16,588 bases of DNA from Comamonadaceae bacterium (GTDB lineage: Bacteria; Pseudomonadota; Gammaproteobacteria; Burkholderiales; Burkholderiaceae_C). The translations under genes and the position numbers were made by a program. The notes below the pieces were generated by a model. That model saw nothing but the letters and a program-made list of their open reading frames with translations. It was not told the DNA's origin and did no database searches. The stretch is taken from the NCBI GenBank assembly GCA_947374505.1, contig CANCCE010000038.1, positions 1-16,588 on the forward strand, given 5' to 3'. This document shows, piece after piece, positions 7,581-15,625 of this stretch. How positions within the stretch are numbered: the stretch's first letter is position 1; every line of letters begins with the position of its first letter.

Positions 7581-8750
7581 TTATTGGGGCTGAAAGCCGA
7601 AAATAGTGCCAGCGCGGGTGACCACCACCAGCGTTTCGCCGACCAGCATCGGGGTGGCGATGATGGCTGAGCCATCGGTTGTCAGACGATTCAGCAGAGC
7701 ACCGTTTTCGCGCGACAACAAATGAACGAATCCTGATGCATCGCCGATGGCAACAGAGCGCCCGACGACACGGGGAGCTGTCAAACCACGGTAGCGCAAT
7801 TGTTCACTGCGCCAACCGGCTTCACCATCGACGCGCTGCCATGTGACAACCTTGCCATCCGACTCGACCGCAAAGACCAGACGCTCATCGCCGTCCAGTC
7901 CAACATTGCCATCCGCCGCTTTGGTCCACTGCAAAATTCCCCGTGCGGCGTTCACACAGCCTACGCTGGCTTGAAATGCGCGCACACACACCACATCATT
8001 CAAGCGGCTCACCGGACCGACCAAATCGACCAATCGCTCGACGTCATTGATACCGCGCGGTGAAGCGATGGGTACTTCCCACCGGACGCTGCCGTTGGCA
8101 GGATTCAAACCGGTGAGACGGCCCGCGAGGCCAGCCACCAGGGTGTCGCCGACGGCCAATAAAACGCCCGCTTGACGCAAGACCAAGGGCTCAGTCGGTC
8201 GTTGCTGCATCCAAAGCTTACGACCGTTATTGCCATCAAAGGCATGAACCGCACGGTCAGCCGTCAGTACAAAAATACGCCCACCCGCGACGAATGGGGC
8301 GGTATAGGCTTGCGCGGTCAACTTCTCGCGCCAAATTTCACGTCCGTCGACAACGGCCACTAATTCGTTGCCCTGTGTCACGACAGCGGCGACTCGTCCA
8401 TCACTCCCGACACCAGCCGCCAACGGAGTAGCAAGGTTCAAACGCCAAACGTCATGACCTGTGCGGGCATCGATGGCGGCAACCAGACCGTCACTCGCTG
8501 CGGCATACAAGGTGGTGCCCGAGACGTTCACCGCCAAGGGAAAGTTAACGGCACCGAGACGCGCGGTCCAAACTTGCTGAACCGGAACGACCGGCACAAC
8601 GGCTTTGAGTTCAGTTGGTTTGGGTTTGTTAGCGCCACCCGAACAAGCGGCCAGCAAGACAAGCGCCAAGCCGGCAATCGGCAAACGCCAAGCGCGGCCA
8701 TGCGGGAAAGACCCGAGCGCGCTGAACGAAGAAAAGAGAACTCGCTTCAT
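7581..8750 (-). CDS. bamB: Outer-membrane assembly lipoprotein BamB
   Basis: BamB is a lipoprotein of the beta-barrel assembly machinery that helps BamA insert outer-membrane proteins. The 389-residue precursor has a basic N-terminus, a hydrophobic stretch at about 23-35 and a lipobox LAAC with the lipidated Cys at 36, followed by SGG. The mature part shows repeated PQQ-like beta-propeller blades, for example LYAAASDGLVAAIDARTG, VHAFDGNNGRKLW and LTGLNPANGSVRW, consistent with an eight-bladed propeller. The start is ATG at 8750-8748. It overlaps the yfgM stop by 4 nt (ATGA), which implies translational coupling and may explain the poor Shine-Dalgarno. The length matches the family (392 in E. 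coli). Confidence 0.96.
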   Translation of the reverse strand: MKRVLFSSFSALGSFPHGRAWRLPIAGLALVLLAACSGGANKPKPTELKAVVPVVPVQQVWTARLGAVNFPLAVNVSGTTLYAAASDGLVAAIDARTGHDVWRLNLATPLAAGVGSDGRVAAVVTQGNELVAVVDGREIWREKLTAQAYTAPFVAGGRIFVLTADRAVHAFDGNNGRKLWMQQRPTEPLVLRQAGVLLAVGDTLVAGLAGRLTGLNPANGSVRWEVPIASPRGINDVERLVDLVGPVSRLNDVVCVRAFQASVGCVNAARGILQWTKAADGNVGLDGDERLVFAVESDGKVVTWQRVDGEAGWRSEQLRYRGLTAPRVVGRSVAIGDASGFVHLLSRENGALLNRLTTDGSAIIATPMLVGETLVVVTRAGTIFGFQPQ

Positions 8751-9445
8751 TTTGTGGACTCGCTGACAGGCGCAACACTGACTGACACCGCGTTGGCCGC
8801 ACCCACTGGGTCTACACCCAAAGCATTGAGCTTGACCTCGACCAAACGGCGGTATTCAGAGCGCTCATCAAATTCTTTATAGGCCGTCTGATATTCAGCT
8901 TTGGCTTCAGCCTTTTTCCCCTGCGCCGCCAAAATATCGCCCCGGCGATCGGCCGCTAAAGCGGAGAATGATTTGGGCATGACACCCGACACTTGTTTCA
9001 ACGCATCATCGTAAGCTTTGGCTTCGAGCAAAATACCCGACAAACGCAGCTTGGCGATGCTCTGGTAGCCTTCGTCTGCGGCCTTGGTAGCGACCCAGCC
9101 CAACGCACCCTTGGACGCATCGAGGTTGCCTTTGTCGTAATAAACACGCGCGGCCAACAGAGCAGCCTGCTCCGCAAAGGTGGTCCGGCCGTAACGTTCC
9201 TGCATGTCAGACAAGGAACGATCGAGTTTGGGCATATCGCCGGCCAAAGCGGCGCGCTCCACCTCGTCATACATGACGGCGGCTTGTGTAGCCTGGCTGC
9301 GCTGCCAATAGTGGTAGCCATTCCAAGCGGCCACAGCGCTGAATACCACGATCAAAGCCCAGGTGATGGCATTGCCGTAGCGCTTCCAGAAATGCTTCAA
9401 CTCAGCGAGTTGTTCCTGTTCTTCGAGGTCCAGATGTTTTGCCAT
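8747..9445 (-). CDS. yfgM: YfgM-like inner-membrane TPR protein, SecYEG ancillary factor
   Basis: This 232-residue protein belongs to the YfgM/UPF0070 family, single-span inner-membrane proteins that in E. coli bind SecYEG and the chaperone PpiD and act in periplasmic protein traffic. The sequence shows an acidic/charged cytoplasmic N-terminus (about 1-24) containing LDLEEQEQLAELKHFWKRYG. One membrane segment follows at about 26-45, then a periplasmic domain of Ala-rich helical TPR-like repeats (about 50-215). A short Val/Ser-rich tail ends the protein. The start is ATG at 9445-9443. It is 53 bp after hisS and overlaps bamB by 4 nt, the same context as in E. coli (hisS-yfgM-bamB). The family assignment is firm; the detailed function is transferred from E. 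coli. Confidence 0.9.
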   Translation of the reverse strand: MAKHLDLEEQEQLAELKHFWKRYGNAITWALIVVFSAVAAWNGYHYWQRSQATQAAVMYDEVERAALAGDMPKLDRSLSDMQERYGRTTFAEQAALLAARVYYDKGNLDASKGALGWVATKAADEGYQSIAKLRLSGILLEAKAYDDALKQVSGVMPKSFSALAADRRGDILAAQGKKAEAKAEYQTAYKEFDERSEYRRLVEVKLNALGVDPVGAANAVSVSVAPVSESTK

Positions 9446-9498
9446 GGGTCTTGTTCACGATGCCGAAAGAAAGATGGATTGTAGAGGCCGGGGTCTGT

Positions 9499-10815
9499 TC
9501 AGCCGCGCAAGATCGCTGCCCAAGAGGCTGCTTCGTCAAGTTTGCGCAAGGACTGCTCGGGCGCGGCCTCAGCTTTGCCGCCGCGCAGCGGCTTGACCGC
9601 TACGCAGCCGCTGGCCAATTCGGTCTCGCCAAAAATCAAGGCGAAACGCGCGCCGCTGGCGTCGGCTTTTTTGAATTGCGACTTCATGCTGCCCATGCCT
9701 TCTGTGCCTGATCCGGCACTGGCGTGCATTTGCACACTCACGCCTTGTGTCCGCAGCGCTTGCAGGGTCTGCAAAACCACCGGCACTGCGGCAGCGTCGG
9801 GAACGATTGCATAAGCGTCGGGCACCAAGACCGGTATGGTTTGGCCGGTCTCTCGGACCAGTTCGAGCACGCGCTCAACACCCAGCGCCCAACCCACGGC
9901 AGGCGCAGCTTTGCCGCCGATCTGCTCGATCAGGTAGTCATAACGGCCACCGGCGCACAAAGTACCTTGCGCGCCCAGTTGGTCAGTGACGAACTCGAAC
10001 ACCGTGAGGTTGTAATAATCGAGCCCGCGCACCAATCTGTGGTTCAGTGTCCAAGGCACGCCATTGGCATCGAGGATGGCTTTGAGGGCGTCAAAGTGGG
10101 CCAGTGAGACCGCGCCCAGAAAGTCGATCAGGCGCGGTGCGCTCTCGACCACGGCTTTCATAGCTGGATTTTTGGTGTCCAGAATGCGCAACGGATTACT
10201 GTGCAGACGACGCCGCGCATCTTCGTCGAGCATGTCAGCATGCTGCTCAAAGTGGGCGATCAGCTGCTCCCGGTGCAGCGCCCGCTCCTCAGGTTGGCCG
10301 AGGCTGTTGATCTCCAACCGCCAATCGGTGATGCCGATTTCTTTCCACAAAGCCGCAGCCAGCAAGATCAGTTCGGCATCGACTTCCGGGCCACCAAAGC
10401 CCAAAGCTTCAGCACCGATTTGATGAAACTGGCGGTAACGACCGCGCTGCGGACGCTCGCGGCGAAACATCGGGCCCATGTAGTAAAGCCGCTTGCCGCC
10501 TTCGTACAGCAGGTTGTGTTCGGTCACAGCGCGCACCACGCTGGCGGTGTTTTCAGGGCGCATCGTCAGAAAGGCATGGTCGCCATTTTTGTCAGAGCGG
10601 TCTTCAAACGAATACATCTCCTTTTCGACAATGTCCGTGACCTCACCGATGCCGCGCACAAAGAGTTGTGTGTGTTCCAAAATCGGCGTACGAATGTTGC
10701 GATAGGCGTAGCGGGCCATCAGCTCCCGGACTTTGCCCTCTAACCATTCCCAGCGCGCCGATTCAGGCGGCAATATGTCGTTCATGCCTTTGACGGCAAG
10801 CAGTTTTTCAGCCAT
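9499..10815 (-). CDS. hisS: Histidyl-tRNA synthetase
   Basis: HisS charges tRNA-His with histidine. The 438-residue class II synthetase starts with the typical KGMNDILPPES (9-19). Motif 2 is visible around YYMGPMFRRERPQRGRYRQF (111-130). The histidine-binding LVRGLDYY is at 261-268, GGRYDYL at 289-295 and motif 3 (AVGWALGVERV) at about 306-316. A C-terminal anticodon-binding domain follows from about 325. The start is ATG at 10815-10813, 6 nt after the ispG stop. The upstream bases are an A-run (seven A) rather than a Shine-Dalgarno, so initiation probably depends on ribosomes finishing ispG. The hisZ gene near base 2000 is a non-catalytic paralogue of this protein. Confidence 0.98.
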   Translation of the reverse strand: MAEKLLAVKGMNDILPPESARWEWLEGKVRELMARYAYRNIRTPILEHTQLFVRGIGEVTDIVEKEMYSFEDRSDKNGDHAFLTMRPENTASVVRAVTEHNLLYEGGKRLYYMGPMFRRERPQRGRYRQFHQIGAEALGFGGPEVDAELILLAAALWKEIGITDWRLEINSLGQPEERALHREQLIAHFEQHADMLDEDARRRLHSNPLRILDTKNPAMKAVVESAPRLIDFLGAVSLAHFDALKAILDANGVPWTLNHRLVRGLDYYNLTVFEFVTDQLGAQGTLCAGGRYDYLIEQIGGKAAPAVGWALGVERVLELVRETGQTIPVLVPDAYAIVPDAAAVPVVLQTLQALRTQGVSVQMHASAGSGTEGMGSMKSQFKKADASGARFALIFGETELASGCVAVKPLRGGKAEAAPEQSLRKLDEAASWAAILRG

Positions 10816-10821
10816 GTTTTT

Positions 10822-12099
10822 TTATGCAGCCTCGGTCGTTGCAGTGCTGCGACCGAAGCGATTTTCAATGTAGTTTTCGACGATGACCTGGAACTCTTCG
10901 GCGATGCGATCGCCGCGCAGTGTCATGCGCTTTTCGCCGTCAATGAAGACGGGCGCGGCAGGCGCTTCACCAGAACCCGGCAGACTGATACCAAGGTCGG
11001 CATGTTTGCTTTCGCCAGGGCCGTTGACGATGCAACCCATCACGGCTACTTTGAGTTTTTCAACACCAGGGTATTGCTCACGCCAGACCGGCATTTGCCC
11101 GCGCAGAAAATCGTCAATCTGTTTCGCCAGCACTTGAAAAGTGTCACTGGTGGTGCGCCCGCAACCGGGGCAAGCGGTCACGCTCGGCACAAAACTGCGC
11201 AGACCCAGCGCCTGCAAAATCTCGGAGGCGATCAACACTTCTTGTGTGCGTGACTCGCCCGGTTGCGGCGTCAGTGAGACGCGAATCGTGTCGCCAATCC
11301 CCTCTTGCAACAAGATGCCAAGCACCGCAGCTGACGCCACCGTGCCCTTGGTTCCCATACCAGCTTCAGTCAGGCCCAGATGCAAGGGATGCTGCGTGCG
11401 CTTGGCAAGCTCGCGGTAGACCGAGATCAGATCTTGCACGCCGCTGACCTTGCAGGACAGCATAATTTGTTCATGCGCCATGCCCATTTGTTGGGCCAGT
11501 GCGGCAGAGTCAAGCGCCGACGTGATCAGCGCTTCGTACATCACTTGCTTGGCATCCCACGGGCTGCTTCGCGTGCTGTTCAGGTCCATCAAACTCGCCA
11601 GCAACTCTTGGTCAAGGCTGCCCCAGTTGACACCAATGCGCACGGGTTTGTTCCAACGCACCGCCGCTTCAATCATCTGACCAAACTGCTTATCGTGCTT
11701 GTTGCCCTTGCCGACATTGCCGGGGTTGATGCGGTACTTGGAGAGCGCCTCAGCGCAAGCCGGGTAATCGGTCAACAGCCGGTGGCCATTGAAGTGAAAG
11801 TCGCCTATCAGGGGCACGTCAATGCCCATGCGATCAAGCTGATCGCGGACATGCGGCACGGCCTCGGCGGCCTCTGGCGTGTTGACCGTGATGCGGACCA
11901 TCTCAGAACCTGCCACAGCGAGTTCCTTGATCTGGATGGCGGTACCGATGACATCCACCGTGTCAGTGTTCGTCATCGACTGCACACGCACGGGGGCGTC
12001 ACCGCCCACAGTGACCACACGCGAACCCCAGACCACTCGGGCCTGGGCAGAGCGACGGGCCAGTGGCTCGGCGGATTCAATCGGGAGGCAAGGCTGCAC
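10822..12099 (-). CDS. ispG: 4-hydroxy-3-methylbut-2-enyl diphosphate synthase IspG
   Basis: IspG (GcpE) converts 2-C-methyl-D-erythritol 2,4-cyclodiphosphate to HMBPP, the penultimate step of the non-mevalonate isoprenoid pathway, using a [4Fe-4S] cluster. The 425 residues show the TIM-barrel part, with VQSMTNTDT at 39-47, RINPGNVG at 123-130 and LGLTEAG at 241-247. The cluster ligands are in the C-terminal part: Cys310 and Cys313 (ACPGCGRT), Cys356 (GCIVNGPGE) and Glu363. The length is longer than E. coli IspG (372), as is usual in betaproteobacteria. The start is GTG at 12099-12097, only 2 nt after the rodZ-like stop. A strong GAGGTG Shine-Dalgarno lies inside the last codons of that gene. 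It precedes hisS by 6 nt. Confidence 0.98.
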   Translation of the reverse strand: MQPCLPIESAEPLARRSAQARVVWGSRVVTVGGDAPVRVQSMTNTDTVDVIGTAIQIKELAVAGSEMVRITVNTPEAAEAVPHVRDQLDRMGIDVPLIGDFHFNGHRLLTDYPACAEALSKYRINPGNVGKGNKHDKQFGQMIEAAVRWNKPVRIGVNWGSLDQELLASLMDLNSTRSSPWDAKQVMYEALITSALDSAALAQQMGMAHEQIMLSCKVSGVQDLISVYRELAKRTQHPLHLGLTEAGMGTKGTVASAAVLGILLQEGIGDTIRVSLTPQPGESRTQEVLIASEILQALGLRSFVPSVTACPGCGRTTSDTFQVLAKQIDDFLRGQMPVWREQYPGVEKLKVAVMGCIVNGPGESKHADLGISLPGSGEAPAAPVFIDGEKRMTLRGDRIAEEFQVIVENYIENRFGRSTATTEAA

Positions 12100-12101
12100 T
12101 T

Positions 12102-13004
12102 TTATTTCACCTCAAATCGAGCGACGTTGTCGCGGGTGACCGTGGCCAGATCAAACGACTGACCGCGAATTTGTACGGGGGTCACATCAGCGCGTCCCAC
12201 AATGACGCTCAAGGGTAACGCGCCCGTGGCACCGGCTACTTCGCCGGCGACCAGCCTACGGCGTAGCAAAACAACGTTCTTAGCGTCGGTCACCTCGACC
12301 CATGAGTCAGCAGTTGGTTTAAAAACCACTATTCCGGTGCTGGGCGGCGTTCCAGTCTGGACACCTTCCGTCACCGGCAGAACAGGGGCAGAAACGACAG
12401 CCGATGAATTCCCCGTCGCAGCGCGTGGGTCAATACCGGGAGCCTCTAACACTTGATCAGGCGGAGCTGGTTCAAGCGCCATCACAGGCAAAGGCGGCGT
12501 GCTCATAAGATCACCATCGACCGACTCGGTTTTGGACATTGAAAAATCGAGTGGCGGTAACCATATCAAGACCAATGTACCCAACACAAGCAACAAACCG
12601 CCAATGATGGCGGGCCGTGAAAGTGTGCCGAGAAAGGTTGGCCGACTGGTTGAAATAGTCGCTGCATCAACGACACGTCGGTGCTCGACCCGGTGGCCGG
12701 GAAGAAGCGTCGATTGACTGGGTAACATTTGAAGAATTTCTGTCGGGTCAATCTTCAGCGTGCGACACACGCTGCCGGCCAAAGCTCTTACAAAAACGGC
12801 GTCTGGCAAGAGCTCAAAACGATCAGCCTCTAAGGCCTCGAGCTTTTTAACAGGCACCTTCAGCGAAACGGCTAAAGCGGCAATATGCAGGCCTGAGGCT
12901 TCGCGTGCACGGCGAATCAGCGCACCAGCTGTGACAACAGGTTCAGCGATGGCCAACGTTTCGTTTGAGTTTGAATCCGTGATTTGATCAGTGTCTTCAG
13001 TCAT
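12102..13004 (-). CDS. rodZ: RodZ-like helix-turn-helix membrane protein
   Basis: RodZ is a bitopic membrane protein that links MreB filaments to the cell-wall elongation machinery and sets rod shape. The 300-residue protein shows a cytoplasmic helix-turn-helix of the HTH_25 type at about 24-95, with GALIRRAREASGLHIAALA and LEADRFELLPDAVFVRAL as typical pieces. A membrane segment lies at about 132-150 and a Pro/Ser/Thr-rich periplasmic linker at about 155-225. A C-terminal DUF4115-like beta domain runs from about 227 to 300 with DSWVEVTDAKN and LPLSVIVGRAD. The start is ATG at 13004-13002, which overlaps the preceding pilus-pilotin gene by 8 nt. An AGGGG about 6 nt upstream serves as Shine-Dalgarno. 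The position before ispG and hisS matches E. coli rodZ. The domain order is clear; a role in shape is inferred from the family. Confidence 0.92.
   Translation of the reverse strand: MTEDTDQITDSNSNETLAIAEPVVTAGALIRRAREASGLHIAALAVSLKVPVKKLEALEADRFELLPDAVFVRALAGSVCRTLKIDPTEILQMLPSQSTLLPGHRVEHRRVVDAATISTSRPTFLGTLSRPAIIGGLLLVLGTLVLIWLPPLDFSMSKTESVDGDLMSTPPLPVMALEPAPPDQVLEAPGIDPRAATGNSSAVVSAPVLPVTEGVQTGTPPSTGIVVFKPTADSWVEVTDAKNVVLLRRRLVAGEVAGATGALPLSVIVGRADVTPVQIRGQSFDLATVTRDNVARFEVK
12108..12113 (-). promoter_or_regulatory. ispG Shine-Dalgarno inside the rodZ-like 3' end
   Basis: GAGGTG on the minus strand encodes the last Glu-Val of the RodZ-like protein and lies about 8 nt before the ispG GTG. 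It supports that start and implies reinitiation or coupling. Confidence 0.7.
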
Positions 13005-13815
13005 GCAAAGCCCCTTTTTCGTAAGCGATCAATTCGCGCGATTCTGCAAAACCAGCGCGAAGCAAATCAGCCAGTGCAGTCACTGCCTTTGGGTTGTTCA
13101 GCTTCTGCTCAATTCTGATGCCTAACCACAATGTCTCAGCATTGGCCAAAGGCCCCTTGTTGAGTTGATGCACATACAGCTGTGCAGGCTGAAAATCACC
13201 CCGGTCATACAGCAATTGCGCCAAGTTATAAAGGGTCACCGGATTACCTGCATCCAGTTCGTAAGATCGAGACAAACTGATCTCAGCTTCGCGAAGCTGC
13301 CCCGAACGTAACTGACACAGACCCTGCGCCATCCAGCTTTTTGCCGCAAAGCCGTAGGCTGGATTGGAAATTGCTTGGGCGAAAAAGGTCTCAGATGCAT
13401 CGTATTGCGCCTGCTGGCACAGCAACCAAGCGTAGTTGTGTGCCGCATCGGCATCCAGCGGGTTGACGGCCAATGCGCGTTGAAAACTGCCAGATGCTAA
13501 AGGCAAGTTATTCAAACGCTGATAGGCCAGGCCCCGCAAGTTGTAGGCGTCTGCATTCGTCGGATCAATGGCAATCGCCTGCTTTATTTCATCGAGCGCA
13601 ACGCGGGTTTGGCCTTGCTGGAAATAGGCCAACGCCAACTCGAGCCGAATGCGTGCCCGACGCTGGTTTGGCGTTTCGTCAGACTCCGTCAGAAGATCTG
13701 CGCGAACCGACGGGTGGACAGACACCTTCAGCCCAGTGAGATCTTGCGCGCAACCGGACAACCCAACTGCCAGAGCGCAGACAAGTCCGCGGCTAAGCGT
13801 GGCACGCAGGGTCAT
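12997..13815 (-). CDS. pilW: PilF/PilW-type TPR lipoprotein, type IV pilus pilotin
   Basis: This 272-residue protein is a predicted lipoprotein with tandem tetratricopeptide repeats, matching the PilF/PilW family that delivers and assembles the PilQ secretin for type IV pili. The signal peptide runs from residue 1 to about 21, with lipobox LSGC and the lipidated Cys at 22. At least four TPR-like helix pairs follow between about 55 and 215, for example ALAYFQQGQTRVALDEIKQA (61-80) and LRGLAYQRLNNLPLAS. The open frame continues upstream to 13932, but ATG at 13815-13813 is preferred: it begins the signal peptide and overlaps the rlmN stop as ATGA. The 3' end overlaps the RodZ-like start by 8 nt. 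Many Burkholderiales carry this gene between rlmN and rodZ. No other pilus gene is in the window, so the pilus role is from the family and the context. Confidence 0.88.
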   Translation of the reverse strand: MTLRATLSRGLVCALAVGLSGCAQDLTGLKVSVHPSVRADLLTESDETPNQRRARIRLELALAYFQQGQTRVALDEIKQAIAIDPTNADAYNLRGLAYQRLNNLPLASGSFQRALAVNPLDADAAHNYAWLLCQQAQYDASETFFAQAISNPAYGFAAKSWMAQGLCQLRSGQLREAEISLSRSYELDAGNPVTLYNLAQLLYDRGDFQPAQLYVHQLNKGPLANAETLWLGIRIEQKLNNPKAVTALADLLRAGFAESRELIAYEKGALHD

Positions 13816-14960
13816 GGCTGATTCACCGGTGCCACGACAACCTTGATCCCAGCCAACATGCCTTGTCGCTGAGTTGCCATGCGCTTTTGCACATCGGTGC
13901 GGTCTTGCACATCGCCGGCGAGTTGCCCGCAAGCGGCGTCAATGTCATCGCCACGGGTTTTTCGCACAGTCGTGACGATGCCTGCATCCAGCAAGATTTT
14001 GGCAAACGCTAAGACCTGCGGCATGGCCGAGCGTGTCAAGCCTGAAGCCGGAAACGGATTGAAAGGAATCAAATTGAACTTGCACGACAACCCATCCACC
14101 GCGTGCTTTCGCATCAACGCAACCAGTTGGCGCGCATGTTCTGGCTGGTCGTTCACGCCGTCGAGCATGCAATATTCAAAGGTGATGAAGTCGCGTGGTG
14201 CAAACACCTGATAACGGGCGCAGGCCTGCAACAACTCAGCAATCGGGTATTTGCGGTTCAGCGGCACCAGGTTGTCACGCAAAGTGTCATCAGGTGCATG
14301 CAGCGACACCGCCAATGCCACTGGGCAGTCTTGCCCGAGCCGATCGATCATCGGCACCACGCCCGAAGTTGACACCGTGACGCGGCGGCGCGAGAGCCCG
14401 TAAGCGTGGTCGTCGAGCATGACGCGCAAGGCTGGCAACAACTGCGCATAATTTTGCAGCGGCTCGCCCATGCCCATCATCACCACGTTGGAGATGACGC
14501 GCTCTTGTTTGCCCAAGTGCTGACGCAAGAAGTGTTCGGCAAACCAGAGCTGTGCGGTTATTTCAGCAGTGCTGAGGTTGCGACTGAAGCCTTGGTGACC
14601 GGTCGAGCAAAAACGGCAACCCACGGCGCAGCCGGCTTGGGATGAAATGCACAAGGTACCGCGGTCAGCCTCCGGAATGAAGACGGTCTCAATGACATCG
14701 CCCGCACCAACGTCGAACAACCACTTGATCGTGCCGTCAGCAGAATCGTGACGCGACAGCACGGTGAGAGCCTGAATGTGCGCCTTGCCAGCGAGCTTGC
14801 TGCGCAGAGACTTGGCCAGATCGGTCATCTGCTCAAAGTCAGTGGCGCCGCGCTGATGAATCCAGCGGAACAGCTGGGTCGCGCGGAAACGCTTTTCGCC
14901 GAGTTGCTCGCAAAATGCGGCCAAGCCATCAAGGTCAAAGTCGAGAAGATTAGTGGTCAT
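13812..14960 (-). CDS. rlmN: Dual-specificity 23S rRNA/tRNA adenosine C2-methyltransferase RlmN
   Basis: RlmN is a radical SAM enzyme that methylates C2 of A2503 in 23S rRNA and A37 in some tRNAs. The 382-residue protein has the radical SAM CX3CX2C motif as CAVGCRFC, with Cys111, Cys115 and Cys118. MMGMGEPLQN, the SAM-binding GEP region, follows, then STSGVVPMID. The C-terminal RGDDIDAACGQL contains the Cys at about 344 that forms the methyl-cysteine intermediate. ATG at 14960-14958 is chosen because MTTNLLDFD resembles the usual short N-terminus. An in-frame GTG at 14981-14979 would add seven residues but has no better ribosome-binding site. It lies 123 bp after ndk, in a gap where no promoter or terminator is convincing, and overlaps pilW by 4 nt. 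Confidence 0.97.
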   Translation of the reverse strand: MTTNLLDFDLDGLAAFCEQLGEKRFRATQLFRWIHQRGATDFEQMTDLAKSLRSKLAGKAHIQALTVLSRHDSADGTIKWLFDVGAGDVIETVFIPEADRGTLCISSQAGCAVGCRFCSTGHQGFSRNLSTAEITAQLWFAEHFLRQHLGKQERVISNVVMMGMGEPLQNYAQLLPALRVMLDDHAYGLSRRRVTVSTSGVVPMIDRLGQDCPVALAVSLHAPDDTLRDNLVPLNRKYPIAELLQACARYQVFAPRDFITFEYCMLDGVNDQPEHARQLVALMRKHAVDGLSCKFNLIPFNPFPASGLTRSAMPQVLAFAKILLDAGIVTTVRKTRGDDIDAACGQLAGDVQDRTDVQKRMATQRQGMLAGIKVVVAPVNQP

Positions 14961-15083
14961 GACAGGGTCGCCTTTGTGCACTGGAAATTACCCGCGCCGA
15001 AAGGCCGAACCTGCCACCCACGAAAAGAAGCCCCAAGCCTGCAACGACCCGGCGACGGGAAGTGATGCTGTGGGGCCGACATA

Positions 15084-15509
15084 TCAGCGTGTGTAAATAT
15101 TCATGCCTGCGAAGAAGAAGCTGATCTCGACTTGCGCTGTTTCAACAGCGTCAGAACCGTGAACGGCATTGGCATCAATGCTCTCAGCAAAGTCAGCGCG
15201 GATGGTGCCTGGAGCGGCTTTTTTCGGGTCAGTAGCGCCCAACAAATCGCGGTGCTTCAAGACAGCGTTTTCACCTTCGAGGGCTTGGATCATCACTGGA
15301 CCGGAGACCATGAAATCAACCAAGTCCTTGAAGAATGGACGCTCGCGGTGCACGCCGTAAAAAGCTTCGGCTTCGCCGCGTGACAGATGCACAAACTTGG
15401 CCGCCACAATTTTCAAGCCAGCAGCTTCGAAACGTGCGTAGATCTGACCAATGACGTTCTTGGCGACAGCGTCAGGCTTGATGATGGAGAGAGTACGTTC
15501 GATAGCCAT
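15084..15509 (-). CDS. ndk: Nucleoside diphosphate kinase
   Basis: Ndk moves the terminal phosphate from ATP to other (d)NDPs and so balances the nucleotide pools. The 141-residue protein has the normal bacterial length. It shows ERTLSIIKPDAV at 4-15, YGVHRERPFF at 51-60, and the active-site NAVHGSD at 114-120 with the phosphorylated His at 117. The start is ATG at 15509-15507 with an AAGGA Shine-Dalgarno 6 nt upstream. A 116-bp gap separates it from rluB and contains a 15-bp dyad that may be regulatory. The ndk-rlmN order is shared with E. coli. Confidence 0.98.
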   Translation of the reverse strand: MAIERTLSIIKPDAVAKNVIGQIYARFEAAGLKIVAAKFVHLSRGEAEAFYGVHRERPFFKDLVDFMVSGPVMIQALEGENAVLKHRDLLGATDPKKAAPGTIRADFAESIDANAVHGSDAVETAQVEISFFFAGMNIYTR

Positions 15510-15542
15510 GAGAGTTCCTTAACTTTTGAATTTTCGAGGGAG

Positions 15543-15557
15543 TGTTCAGAATGAACA
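15543..15557. promoter_or_regulatory. 15-bp dyad in the rluB-ndk gap
   Basis: TGTTCAGAATGAACA is a perfect 6-bp inverted repeat around a 3-bp centre, 33 bp upstream of the ndk start. Its position would suit a repressor operator or a small 5'-UTR hairpin. Dyads of this size are expected by chance several times in 16 kb, and no regulator is identified. The surrounding gap (15510-15625) shows no good promoter or T-tailed terminator. Confidence 0.25.
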
Positions 15558-15625
15558 AAGCCTAAGAGTTTAACCTGAGCGCAGCGTCGATGTGTGCCAG
15601 AGAGCGAGCGAAGAGACCTTGAAGT

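Noticed and set aside
7547..7675. Upstream extension of der by 43 codons
   Set aside because: It overlaps the end of bamB in another frame, contains a non-conserved Trp-rich stretch, and the family normally starts at MKPVIALVGRPN.
10816..10822. A AAA AAC sequence resembling a -1 frameshift slippery heptamer at the ispG/hisS junction
   Set aside because: Its first A residues belong to the ispG stop codon TAA, so ribosomes terminate before decoding the heptamer; both proteins are full length without frameshifting.
13816..13932. Upstream extension of the pilW-like gene by 39 codons
   Set aside because: It overlaps the rlmN 3' end and would bury the lipoprotein signal peptide; the ATGA overlap start is far more likely.
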